Source of the DNA: RI-231 sp041394905
GTDB taxonomy: Bacteria > Acidobacteriota > Terriglobia > Bryobacterales > UBA6623
Assembly (NCBI GenBank): GCA_041394905.1
Contig: JAWKHJ010000003.1
Span: forward strand, 1 to 64,000
DNA: 64,000 bases
Reading direction: 5' to 3'
The number at the start of each line of letters is the position of its first letter. Within the stretch, counting starts at the first letter, position 1. This document shows positions 18,701-28,460 of this stretch, piece after piece. The notes beneath the pieces were generated by a model. That model was given only the letters and a program-made list of their open reading frames with translations. It did not search any database and was not told the origin of the DNA. Made by a program: the position numbers and the translations under genes.

Positions 18701-21700
18701 ATGGCAAAAAAGACCTCTTCGCCGAAACGACCGCCCAAGGCAAAGAAAGTTTCGACGCGAGAGGCTGCCAAGCACTACGAAGAGGAAGGGAGTGATTCGG
18801 GGACATCTCCCCGGATGGACAAACGCACCTCCTCCAAGAAAGCTTCACCGAAAAAGCGTCAACCCCAGAAGGACCTGCAAGCCGCCAAGGCCGCACCCTT
18901 CCCGGTCGTGGGGATCGGCGCTTCTGCCGGCGGCCTGGATGCGTTCAAACGTTTCCTGACGGCCATGCCGCACAACAGCGGGATGGCATTTGTCCTCATC
19001 CAGCATCTTGACCCGAATCACGAGAGTCTGATGGCGGACCTACTCTCGAAGTACACCGCGATGCCGGTTGTGGAGACCCGGAACGCCACGCCACTCGAGC
19101 CAAACAAGGTGTACATGATCCCGCCGAACAAGTATCTGAAGATGCACGACAGCGGGCTCTTTCTCGATCAACCCGTAAAACAGCGCGGCATGCGCATGCC
19201 GGTGGACTACTTTTTCCATTCTCTTGCGGAAGCAAGGGGCGCGCGTGCGATCGGTGTGATCCTGTCCGGGACCGGCTCCGACGGCACGCTGGGCGCAAAG
19301 GAAATCAAGGGCGCCGGCGGCATGCTGATGGCCGAAGACCCAGCGAGCGCCGAATACGACGGGATGCCGAAGAGCGTCATCTCGACTGGGCTGGTCGACT
19401 TCGAGCTTCCAATCGAGCGCATGGCAGACGCTCTGTTGCGTTACGTTCAGCATCCTTACGTTGATGGTGACAAATCTGACAAACAGCTCGACCAAACCGA
19501 TCCCGATCACTTCAAGGGCATCTTGAACGTCTTGCGGGCATACACCGACTACGATTTCCGTTGCTATAAGAGAGGAACTCTCAACCGGCGCATTCAGCGC
19601 CGCATGGGACTTCGCCATATTCACACTCTCGAGGAGTATTTACGCCAACTTCGAACGGACCCCGACGAAGTCCGCAGCCTGTTTCGAGACCTGCTGATCG
19701 GCGTGACGCGCTTCTTCCGCGAGAAAAAAGCCTGGTCGGACCTTGAGACGCAGGTTGTCGCGAAGATTGTGGCGAACAAGAGTTTGAACGAGCCAGTTCG
19801 CATCTGGGTCCCTGGATGTGCAAGCGGCGAAGAAGCTTATAGTCACGCTATTTTGTTTTATGAACAGTTTGAGAAGCAGGGCAAAGCGCTCGACCTTCAG
19901 ATCTTCGCGACTGATCTCGATGAACGGGCCATCGAGTTTGCGCGGGCAAGCCTGTACCCCCAAAACATCGGGGCGGACGTTGCTCCTCGAAGACTGAAGC
20001 GATTCTTCAGCGAGAAGGACGACCGCTTTCGAGTCGCAAAACACCTGCGAGAATCGACAATCTTTGCAGTTCAGAATCTGGTCTCGGATCCGCCGTTCTC
20101 CAAGCTGGACATCATCAGTTGCCGCAACTTGCTGATCTATCTCGAAACCGATGTTCAAGCCAAGTTAATGGAGATGTTTCATTTTGCGCTTGCGGAAAAC
20201 GGCGTCCTGTTCTTGGGGAGCTCAGAGACAGTCGGGAACGTTCCGATCTTTGACACGATCTCAAACACCTGGCGCATTTACCGCAAGCGCCCTGTCGAAC
20301 GGAGCAATCAGAGCCACTTTCCGATTTTCGAGAAAGGAACTCGCTTTACCAAAGTCGGCATCAAGGCCAAACTCGCCGTCCAGCCCGAGGCCGCGTTGCC
20401 CAGCGTCGCCGACCAGACACGCCGAGTACTTCTGGAGCGCTTCACCCCGGCCACTGCGGTGATCGGGGCCGGCAACGAGGTTGAGTATTTCCATGGCCCT
20501 GTGCGCCATTATTTGGACTTTCCGGAAGGGGAACCGACGCGTGACTTGATGGAAATCACGTTGCCGGGATTGCGGGCAGGCTCCGGGCTCTCATTCACCA
20601 GTGCCGCCGCGATCCACTCCCGTGTCGGCAGTGGTCGAGGGTTGAGGAGAAACGATGAGCTTGTGAGCGTGGAGATCATCGTAGAGCCCCTCGAACCAAC
20701 GCGACCGAAGCCGTCCACGCTGATGGTGGTGTTCCTCGAAGAGGCGGGCCGCGCCCCAATCTGGGGCTCTGCTCGAAGATACTTCCTTCACGCAGCCGCA
20801 AATTCGAGACGAGGCGGTCCAGCAGTTGCAGTTCGAACTGCAGGCCACACGCGAAGACTTGCAGACGAGCATCGAAGAGTTGGAAACCTCGAATGAGGAG
20901 CTCAAGGCGACGAACGAAGAAGTGATGTCGATGAACGAAGAGCTCCAGTCGACGAACGAGGAGCTCGAGACGTCGCGCGAGGAGCTGCAATCGCTGAATG
21001 AGGAGCTGTCCACCGTCAACAGTCAGTTGGGGGAAAAGGTCGATCAGCTCGAACGCATGAACGACGACATGAGCAACTTGCTCACGAGCACACAGATCGC
21101 CACCATCTTCCTTGACACAGACCTTCGAATCCGGTTTTTCACTCCGGCCGCCACGGATTTGCTCAACATCATCTCCGCCGACATCGATCGGCCGCTTAGC
21201 GACCTTGCGCCACGCGTGCAGGACGAGCTCTTGATTGCTGACGCACGCGCTGTCCTCACGGACCTGAGGCTTTCCGAAAGAGAAGTTCGCAGCGACAAGC
21301 GCGGGGTGTTCATTCGTAGGATGCGCCCCTACCGGACGTCGAGCAACCGTATCGAAGGCGTCGTCGTGACCTATACGGACATCACCCGCATGGTGGACGC
21401 GCGGGAGCGTCTCGAACGGCGTGAACGGCAACAAGCGGCCGTGGCGTCCCTCGGGGGACATGCTCGGCGATGCCCCATTCCCCGACCTGTGCAAGGAAGC
21501 CGTTCACAAGGTGCGCGAAAACCTTGGGGTCGATTTCGTCAAGGTCCTCGAGTACCATCCCGACAGGAAGGATCTCACCCTATGCGCAGGCGAGGGCTGG
21601 GACGACCGCAAAATTCGGAACTTACGGATTGGTGACGGACTGGAATCACAGGCAGGCTACACGCTGACGAGCCGCTCGCCCGTCATCGTCAAGGACTTAG

Positions 21701-23043
21701 CGAGCGAGAAGCGCTTAAGCGGTCCTTCATTGCTTACGGACCATCGGGTAGTCAGCGGCCTCAGCGTTGTCATTGGGCGTACGGACAAGCCTTGGGGGTT
21801 CTGGGAGCGCACAGCAAGACAAAGCGGTCATTCACTCAGGACGACGTCAACTTTCTGCAAGCGGTCGCCTACGTTCTGGCGGAGGCAATCTCTGCTCGCG
21901 AATATGCTCGTGATCTCGAGCGCACCGAAGAGCGCTTGCGGCTTTCGCAAGAGGCTGGAAGAGTCGGCGTTTGGGACTGGGATCTCAAGACTGATCAGGT
22001 CATCTGGTCTGAGCAGCAGCGGCGCATACTCGGGATGACGGAAGGCGCCTCTCGAGCAAAAATGCGCACCTCGATCTCGTCCACCCGGCCGACAGGGAGG
22101 CTGTAGAAAAGGCGCTCGACGCAGCACGGTCAGGCAATGCGAAATTCGACCGCGAATTTCGCATCACAAGGCCCGATGGCTCTGTGCGATGGCTGCAGGG
22201 ACGGGGCACCGTCTTTTCGACGACGGCAAGCCGGTTCGCATGTTGGGCGTGAATCTGGACATTACGGATCGCAAGGAGATCGAAGCGGCTCTTGCAAAGC
22301 ATCAGGAAGAGCTGGAAGAACTGGTCGCCGCAAAGACCAGCGATCTGCGAAGCGCCAACACGGCGCTCGAGGCGAGCCGAACTGAGCTGGAGGAGTTTGA
22401 CGGCGCGACTCATCCGTCTACAGGAGGAGGGCTATCGCAAGCTGGCGCGTGAGCTCCACGACGTCTTCGGTCAACATCTGGCCGTTCTGGCGATGCGCGT
22501 TGGGACTCTGCCGCCTTTGGTTTCCAATCCGTCGATGGATTTCGACGCCGCGGTCAGCAAAGCACGGGAGGAGATCGAAGCGCTTTCCGTTGAGATGCAC
22601 GAGCTCGCCAGGCAGCTCCACCCCAAGATCCTGGACGACCTCGGCTTGGCCGCCGCCGTCAAGGAGGCCGTGCGAGTCGTCGGCGAAACAAGCGGGATCC
22701 GCACGCATTTCTCAACCAACCTTACAGCGACTCGACGTATCGGTCCGGATATTGAACTTTGGCTTGGGTCGTGTTGCGCAGGAGTGCCTTCCAATATCGT
22801 CAAACACTCTCACGCTAATTCTATGGACATCTCCTTGCGAACGACGAAGGGAAAAGTCAAGCTCAGAATTGCAGATGACGGAAAAGGCTTCTTACCCAAA
22901 ATCACAAACACCCGACGGGTCTAGGGTTCGTGGGCATTCGGGAACGTGTCCGCCTGGTCGAGGGAAAGGTTGATATCAACAGCGAATTACGAAACGGGAC
23001 GACGGTGCAGGTCATCATCCCGTTGGAGGCTGATGGAGGATGA
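18701..23043 (+). pseudogene. CheB-CheR-PAS-GAF-PAS-HisKA_3 hybrid sensor kinase, second half frameshifted at least six times
   Basis: The first 2.05 kb is intact. A Lys-rich linker leads to a CheB methylesterase with a full triad (S75 in GASAGGLD, H102 in LIQHLD, D194 in GTGSDGTLG), then a CheR methyltransferase (GVTRFFREKKAW, VPGCASGEEAYS, CRNLLIYL). After a shift near 20757 the protein continues in other frames: the coiled coil with repeated TNEEL/SNEEL, a PAS domain, GAF (from about 21465), PAS (about 21920-22260), then a HisKA_3 histidine kinase (RELHDVFGQHL, about 22446) and HATPase (ADDGKGF ... GFVGIRERVRL). It ends TGA at 23041-23043, overlapping the response-regulator ATG. Uninterrupted, it would encode about 1440 residues and methylate/demethylate and phosphorylate. 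The frame changes at roughly 20757, 21440-21460, 21790, 22060, 22205, 22400 and 22900. Confidence 0.8.
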
Positions 23044-23690
23044 ATAGGCCGGGTATTCTGATTGCTGACGATCACCGAATTTTCGCCGAAGGTTTGCGGC
23101 ATATCTTGTCGCCATATTGCAACGTGTTGGGGACCGTAGCTGACGGCCGCGAGTTGATCGAAGCCGCCCACACTCTCAAACCGGAGTTGATCGTAGCGGA
23201 CATATCAATGCCCGTTCTCAATGGGATCGACGCTGTTCGGCGTATCCGCACAAAAAACGCGGACGTCAAAATCCTTTTCTTGACAATGCACCCTGACGTC
23301 ACCTACGCAACGGAGGCGATCGCGGCGGGCGCTTCAGGCTACGTCCTCAAGCACTCTGTAACGTCGGAGTTGATGACTGCCGTAGCCGCCGTTCTAAGAG
23401 GCGAACGCTACATCTCACCGTCCCTCGCAGACAAGGTCGAAAAGTCACTGGTTGAGGTTTCGACCGGCCGAAAGCGGTCGATCAGCCTATCCCTCTCGTC
23501 GAGGCAGCGCGAGGTGCTCCAACTCGTCGCCCAAGGCAAATCGGCGAAGGAAATCGCGGAGCTGTTGTTCATCTCGACGCGCACGGCCGAGTACCACAAG
23601 CAAGAACTGAGGAAGAAGCTTGGAGTTGCTTCAACCGCAGAGTTGGTCAAGCAAGCGGTGCGCCTGCAGTTGCTCGACGGGGAAGCTTAG
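23040..23690 (+). CDS. NarL/FixJ-type response regulator
   Basis: 216 residues: a receiver domain (residues 5-120; acidic pocket D10, D11; phospho-acceptor D54 in VADISMPV; conserved Lys in GYVLKHS) and a C-terminal LuxR helix-turn-helix (LSSRQREVLQLVAQGKSAKEIAELL...ISTRTAEYHKQELRKKL). Its ATG overlaps the stop of the hybrid kinase gene (ATGA), so it is almost surely the partner phosphorylated by that HisKA_3 kinase and binds DNA as a dimer. All receiver residues are intact although the kinase reading frame is broken. Confidence 0.93.
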   Translation: MNRPGILIADDHRIFAEGLRHILSPYCNVLGTVADGRELIEAAHTLKPELIVADISMPVLNGIDAVRRIRTKNADVKILFLTMHPDVTYATEAIAAGASGYVLKHSVTSELMTAVAAVLRGERYISPSLADKVEKSLVEVSTGRKRSISLSLSSRQREVLQLVAQGKSAKEIAELLFISTRTAEYHKQELRKKLGVASTAELVKQAVRLQLLDGEA

Positions 23691-23854
23691 CACCGACGCA
23701 ATCGCCGCAGTCGTTTCGCGAGCAATCTCGAAAGCCCCGACGGTTTTTCGCCCCGAAACCCGTAAAACCCACAGTACCGCGGCATCCCAGGCGCTGATAG
23801 CCTGAGGTGCGTTCATCGAGGACGCGCCGAGGAGGCAAGGATCATGGTGCAACA

Positions 23855-24328
23855 GTGACTCGGGAGATTTTCGCCTATGCCTACGAAAAGGGTTTTCCGA
23901 ATACGGTTCGATTCCTGCTGTCGCGAGGCATTCCGGAACAGACCGCGGAGGAAGCGGCGCAAGCCGGCTGGGCCAGAGCCTGGGAAAGGCAAGCGGACCT
24001 GAGAGACGAAGCCGCGCTGAGCTCGTGGGTCAATGCGATTGCGTTCAATTTGTTTCGAACGGAGTTCCGGCGCGAACAGCGCCTGACGGATCTTCCCGAC
24101 GACATTCAAGCTAGTCGCAGTTCAGCGCTCGCGCTCCTTGACCTACGAGCGGGACTGGCCAGTTGTCGTCCCGTCGAGCGCAGCCTGATCGAGGCGTCGT
24201 GCGTGGCAGGATACAGTAGCTCAGAGCTCGCGCGACACATGCATGTCTCGGACGTCGCGGTGCGCGTACGGCTCTCCCGCGCCAGAAAGCGCATTCGTGA
24301 ACGCCTCGGCCGCTGCAAGGCGCGCTAA
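23855..24328 (+). CDS. ECF-like sigma-70 family factor
   Basis: About 157 residues from a GTG start (VTREIFAYAYEKG). Region 2 is recognisable (EEAAQAGWARAWERQADLRDEAALSSWVNAIAFNLFRTEFRR) and region 4 forms the C-terminal helix-turn-helix (YSSSELARHMHVSDVAVRVRLSRARKRIRERL). No anti-sigma gene is adjacent. An AGGAGG at 23830-23835 lies too far from the GTG but 8 nt before an ATG whose four-codon frame ends on the GTG (see findings), so start and coupling are uncertain; in-frame codons upstream also exist to 23807. It overlaps the convergent sialidase gene by 4 nt. Confidence 0.78.
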   Translation: MTREIFAYAYEKGFPNTVRFLLSRGIPEQTAEEAAQAGWARAWERQADLRDEAALSSWVNAIAFNLFRTEFRREQRLTDLPDDIQASRSSALALLDLRAGLASCRPVERSLIEASCVAGYSSSELARHMHVSDVAVRVRLSRARKRIRERLGRCKAR

Positions 24329-25314
24329 GGAATGGATTCCAGCGGTACGTTCACGTAGCGCACTCGCTCCCGTTTCCAGGTGTACACCATGCGCACGTCG
24401 CCGTCGGACCCCTGGATGATCGCCGGATAGGAGTACTCGCCTGGCTCGGTTTCGAGGTCGAGGAAGCGCTTCCAGGTTCGTCCGTAGTCATGGGAGACGG
24501 CGAGATTCAAGGGAGACCGGCCTTTCTCGGTGTCGTTGTAGATCATGACGAGGCGGCCGTCGGCCAGTGCGACGGAGTCGATGCCGGAGTTGGGATTGGG
24601 AAGCTCGGTCTCCCAAGCGGAGCTCCAAGTCTCGCCGCCATCGTAGGATTCCGAAGCGCAGATGCGGCCGATGTTGCGCGAGCGCATGAACATCCGCACG
24701 CCGCCCGGGATTGGAACCAGCGTCGGTTGGATTAGGCCGTAAGGCTGAGTGGGATGCGTGATGGGGCCGCTGCGGGACCACGTCCGCGCTTGGTCCGTTG
24801 AGATTTCCGCATAGGCCGTCCAGGAGTGGTAGCTCTCGACAGAGGTCCCGGACAAGACCGTCCCGTCGGGCAACACGATCGGCTTGTTCTTGATCGGGCC
24901 GAGCAATCCCGCGGGCATGGCCTTCGGTTCGCTCCAGGTGCGTCCGTCATCCTCGGAAGAACGGTAAGCGCCGGTCCACTCGCGCGGGCTCGTACCGAAC
25001 TTGTAATAGAGCCAAGTCACACCGTCGAGCGTGCGGAAAAGGACCGGATTCCATGTCGGCGTGTCGTCGTGGCGCGCCATCTCGATCGGCGCGCTCCAAC
25101 CATTGGCAGTGCGACGGGACATCCAGATGGCGACGTCCTTTGCGCCTTCGCGGGAGCCGCCGAACCAAGCGGCCAAAATGTCGCCGTTTTTGGCCTCGAG
25201 CAAAGTGGAAGCGTGGCACGAGGCGAACGGGGCTCTTTCGTAAACGAATTCGTAGCTCTGCGCGTACAGGGCGGAGGCAAAAAGAAGCAGGATGGGAAGA
25301 CGCATCCTGCCCAT
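24325..25314 (-). CDS. secreted sialidase / BNR-repeat exo-alpha-sialidase family protein
   Basis: 329 residues with a signal peptide (MRLPILLLFASALYAQ, preceded by three possible extra residues). A six-bladed propeller is indicated by repeated Asp-box motifs: SSEDDGRTWSEP, STDQARTWS, SYDGGETWSSAW and SHDYGRTWKRF. An early Arg/Glu-rich strand (FGGSREGAKDVAIWMSRR) and the NKPIVLPDG segment match bacterial sialidase-like proteins that act on terminal sugars outside the cytoplasm. The specific sugar is unknown; many members of this group are not true sialidases. It lies next to surface-glycan genes. Confidence 0.85.
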   Translation of the reverse strand: MGRMRLPILLLFASALYAQSYEFVYERAPFASCHASTLLEAKNGDILAAWFGGSREGAKDVAIWMSRRTANGWSAPIEMARHDDTPTWNPVLFRTLDGVTWLYYKFGTSPREWTGAYRSSEDDGRTWSEPKAMPAGLLGPIKNKPIVLPDGTVLSGTSVESYHSWTAYAEISTDQARTWSRSGPITHPTQPYGLIQPTLVPIPGGVRMFMRSRNIGRICASESYDGGETWSSAWETELPNPNSGIDSVALADGRLVMIYNDTEKGRSPLNLAVSHDYGRTWKRFLDLETEPGEYSYPAIIQGSDGDVRMVYTWKRERVRYVNVPLESIP

Positions 25315-25355
25315 CGTAGCGTTCCCGACAGCGCCAACGCTGGGGTGCTTCGCTC

Positions 25356-25592
25356 GTGCGAAGAGAACCCTTTTCCTTTGCGTCCATCCGCATCGTTCCG
25401 GCGCATACAGAGCGACTGTTGCCGATCGTCGAGTCGCTTCTTCGCGAGTACGCGGCGGGACCGGGCATCGACCTTTGCCTCCAGGGCCTCAAGCAGGAGC
25501 TCGCTTCCCGGCCCCGCAAGATGCGCCGCCTGAAGGCGCCGTTCGCTAAAGCTCCGGGGACGCTGTATTTCAAGGCGCTGCTCGATCTTTGA
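25356..25592 (+). CDS. hypothetical protein, 78 aa
   Basis: A short frame with a GTG start, product rich in Arg/Leu with natural-looking helices (IVESLLREYAAG, LCLQGLKQELASRP). No signal peptide or membrane segment. Codon pattern is like real genes. It lies in the gap between the sialidase start and the broken FkbM gene, and its last 23 nt overlap the 3' end of that gene on the other strand. I do not recognise it. Confidence 0.45.
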   Translation: MRREPFSFASIRIVPAHTERLLPIVESLLREYAAGPGIDLCLQGLKQELASRPRKMRRLKAPFAKAPGTLYFKALLDL

Positions 25593-26489
25593 AGCAGGCC
25601 GCAACTCGACTCATGAGCGCCGACGCTCGAGCGACAATTCGGCCGCGCCCCCCAAAAGGACCCGATTCTCGGTAGGAGTAAGGTCTCAAGCCCCGTTCGC
25701 GGATCTCTTGCGCCTCGAAACCGTCGTGCAAGAGCGATTCCAGGAACTGTTCCGAGGTTCGTGTCCGCCCTGACGCAACAAGGCCGGCGAGAGCTCGAGG
25801 ATGATCTTGATGTCCGGGCTGCGCGCCAGCGAGTCGCGCGCGCCGGCCAGAATGGCGGGCTCGGAGCCCTCGGCGTCGATCCGCAGGATGTCGACGGGCG
25901 TTGAGTCCCCGGCGAAGAAGTCGTCCAGCGTGGTGGCAGGAACATCCAGCGCATCCGGGACCGCGTCGCATACTGCTGGGCGAAGGGATGCGCCGGAGAA
26001 TAGAGGTTCCCCTCCCCAAGTGATGCGCCGGGACATGCAGCTTGGCGACGCCGCTTTGCTCGCAAACGGCCGTCGCCTCCACTCGCGACCAACCGATCCC
26101 GTTCACCACCATCGACCGGCGCGTTAGGTCAGCAAGCCGGGCATTGGCCTCAAACGCGAACACACGTCCCTGGGACCCCACCCGCGAACCCGCCAGTAGC
26201 GTGAAATACCGACGTTTGCCCCCACCTCCACAAAGCGCATGCCGGGCCGCAGTCGATCGAGCAGGACACGCGTCGTCGGGATGTCCCAGTAGCCTCGAAT
26301 GAGCAGGCCTGGAGCGACGCTGGCATCGGAGGCGTCGATGTACATCCAATGCCCAAACACGGTTCGGGTCAGCACCACCCGGTCTCCGGTATAGATGTGG
26401 GGACGACGAAACCAACACAGCGCACGCCATGCCGCTAGATAAGGCTTCGAAAGTGCGATACGGGTCAGAATGTCCCAAGTGTGCGGCAT
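25570..26489 (-). pseudogene. FkbM-family methyltransferase, frameshifted
   Basis: Natural start MPHTWDILTRIALSK at 26489. A region with the S-adenosylmethionine motif RFVEVGANVG (about 26210-26240) is followed by a frame change. Downstream pieces in other frames give GRVFAFEANARLADL, then VDILRIDAEGSEPAILAGA (the FkbM core, IDAEG), IKIILELSPALLR and a final EQFLESLLHDGFE...YRESGPFG segment. At least three indels are needed. FkbM enzymes O-methylate sugars or lipids on surface glycans, in keeping with the neighbouring glycosyltransferases. It is divergent from the GT4 gene, with about 60 nt between. The motifs being intact across the shifts favours technical error or very recent inactivation. 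Confidence 0.75.
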
Positions 26490-26548
26490 CGAAAGCGACG
26501 TTTCCCGAGTATCCCAGGCTCGATCTAATTGAGACAATGGGATGCTTC

Positions 26549-27739
26549 ATGTCCGCTGAACGTCGACGGCTACGGGTCTTGCTCGTACATCGCAGACTGA
26601 CTGCCACAGGCGGCGGAAACGCCGTGGCTGCATGGGCGGCGCAAGCGTTGGCGGAGCGCCACGATCTGACACTGCTCACGCTTGCCGAAGTGGACCTAGC
26701 GGAGTTGAACCGGACCTTCGGCTCGAACCTCTCCGCGAGCGCGATGGAGATCCTTCATGTGCCGCCGTGGAAGGGCAAGCTGCTGCAATCGCTTCCATTC
26801 CCCGCCGAGCAGGCCAAGCTGGGCGCCCTGATGAGGGAGGCGGCGCGCTTGATGCGCCAGCGCCCATTCGACGTGGTGCTCGGTACGGACAACGAAGCTG
26901 ATTTCGGACAAGTGGGACTGCAATATGTCCACTACCCGTGGCATCGCGCTCCGTTGCCAAACGAGTTGCGGCCGATCCACAGGGTCCCGGGATTGCTGCC
27001 TCTGTATCGATGGCTGTCCGGCCCGGCGATGGGCGTGTCGGTCGAAAGGCTGAGGCGCAACCGTACGCTGGCCAATTCCACGTTCATCGCGGGAAAGATT
27101 CGCGAAGTGCATGGCATCGAGTCTCAGGTGGTCTATCCACCGGTTCCTGGAGGTTTTCCCGCCATCCCCTGGAGCGAGAAGGAGCAGGGCTTCGCGAGCA
27201 TCGGGCGGATCCATCCGACCAAGCGCTGGACCGCGGCCGTACAAATCCTCGACAAGGTCCGCAAGCGGGGGTTCGCGATCACGTTGAGTATCATCGGCTT
27301 GCCGGACAGCGCGGGCGAGCTCGCGGCGTTGCGGGCGGCGCAGAAGACCCGCCCGTGGCTGCGGCTGCACTGCGCGGTTCCGCGCGGCGAGATGGTGCGC
27401 ATCGTGGCGAGCAAGCGCTACGGGCTGCACCTTATGGAGGAGGAGCACTTCGGCATCGGAGTGGCGGAACTGATGCGCGCGGGCTGTATTCCGTTCGTCC
27501 ATGACTCGGGCGGACCGCCTGAGATCATCGGAGGGCACTCCGAACTGGCGTTCCGGTCGGACGAAGACGCCGTCGAGAAAATATGCGCCGTACTCGCCTC
27601 CGAAGCGTTGCAACAGAGCTTGCTGGCCAGGCTCGAGCCGCAGCGGGAGTTGTTTTCCGAGCAGCGCTTTATGGACGAAATCCGGCAAGAGGTGGAACGC
27701 ATGGCCGCCCAGGTCGCGATACAAAACGGTCGCCACTGA
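26549..27739 (+). CDS. GT4 glycosyltransferase, ALG11-like
   Basis: About 396 residues starting MSAERRRLRVLLVHRR; the frame is open further upstream, but those residues look artificial. The GT-B signature includes the N-terminal glycine motif TATGGGNAVAAW, GQVGLQYVHYPWHR in the first domain, and FASIGRIHPTKRW and MEEEHFGIGVAELMRAGCIPFVHDSGGPPEII in the nucleotide-sugar domain. The catalytic E-x7-E motif reads EHFGIGVAE. The overall pattern resembles ALG11-type mannosyltransferases. It probably adds a sugar to a lipid-linked surface glycan on the cytoplasmic face. Divergent from FkbM and followed 67 nt later by the aldolase gene. Confidence 0.87.
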   Translation: MSAERRRLRVLLVHRRLTATGGGNAVAAWAAQALAERHDLTLLTLAEVDLAELNRTFGSNLSASAMEILHVPPWKGKLLQSLPFPAEQAKLGALMREAARLMRQRPFDVVLGTDNEADFGQVGLQYVHYPWHRAPLPNELRPIHRVPGLLPLYRWLSGPAMGVSVERLRRNRTLANSTFIAGKIREVHGIESQVVYPPVPGGFPAIPWSEKEQGFASIGRIHPTKRWTAAVQILDKVRKRGFAITLSIIGLPDSAGELAALRAAQKTRPWLRLHCAVPRGEMVRIVASKRYGLHLMEEEHFGIGVAELMRAGCIPFVHDSGGPPEIIGGHSELAFRSDEDAVEKICAVLASEALQQSLLARLEPQRELFSEQRFMDEIRQEVERMAAQVAIQNGRH

Positions 27740-27806
27740 ATCTTCGCCCGTTGTGCGCCCATTCCTTGCTCTGGTAGTGTACGGTTTGGTTCATTTGTAG
27801 GCTTCG

Positions 27807-28460
27807 ATGTCCCGAAACGCAACAGTGAATAAGATCCTCGAGATCGGCGTGGTGCCGATCGTGCGCACTGCTTCGAGCGAAACCGCGCTCGAGGCCGCGC
27901 GTGCCGTGCATCGCGGGGGCATCCATCTGCTCGAAGTGACGATGACCGTCCCAGGAGCGCTCAAAGTCCTCGAGAAGCTCGCCGACGAGCTTGGCGAAGG
28001 CCTGCTGCTCGGCGCGGGCTCCGTACTCGATCCCGAGACGGCGCGCGCGGCGATGCTCGCCGGGGCGCGCTTCATCGTGACGCCGGGCTTGAGCGTCCGC
28101 ACAGTCGAGATGTGCAAGCGCTACTCCGTGGCCGCCCTGCCCGGCGCGTTGACCCCGACCGAGGTGATCACCGCCTGGGAAGCCGGCGCGGACATGGTCA
28201 AGATCTTTCCGGTCGACAACATGGGCGGCCCGGCCTACGTGAAGGCCCTGAAGGCGCCGCTGCCGCAGATCGACATGGTTCCTACCGGAGGCGTCGACCT
28301 CGACAACCTCGCGGACTTCCTGAAGGCCGGCGCCAGTGCGGTTGCGGTCGGCTCTTCTCTGATGAAGAAAGCCGCACTCAAAGAAGGCCGTTACGAGCTG
28401 ATCGAGGCGGCCGCCAAAGATTTCTTGCGCGTTGCCGCGGCTGCGCGCTCGGCTGTTTGA
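27807..28460 (+). CDS. eda: KDPG / KHG aldolase
   Basis: 217 residues, the usual length. Class I aldolase motifs: IVRTASSETALEAA, catalytic Glu in LLEVTMTVPG (E43), the phosphate-binding GAGSVLD, Schiff-base Lys in MVKIFPVDNMGG (K132) and the closing PTGGVDLDN...AVAVGSSLM. It splits 2-keto-3-deoxy-6-phosphogluconate to pyruvate and glyceraldehyde-3-phosphate (Entner-Doudoroff), or acts on related keto acids. Its TGA overlaps the TTG start of the GT9 gene, so it is part of the glycan operon. KDPG aldolase here may serve a keto-deoxy sugar pathway rather than central metabolism; that is inference. Confidence 0.92.
   Translation: MSRNATVNKILEIGVVPIVRTASSETALEAARAVHRGGIHLLEVTMTVPGALKVLEKLADELGEGLLLGAGSVLDPETARAAMLAGARFIVTPGLSVRTVEMCKRYSVAALPGALTPTEVITAWEAGADMVKIFPVDNMGGPAYVKALKAPLPQIDMVPTGGVDLDNLADFLKAGASAVAVGSSLMKKAALKEGRYELIEAAAKDFLRVAAAARSAV

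Noticed and set aside
20757..20760. Programmed ribosomal frameshifting in the CheB-CheR-kinase gene
   Set aside because: At least six more shifts follow in different directions and no slippery heptamer with a downstream structure was evident.
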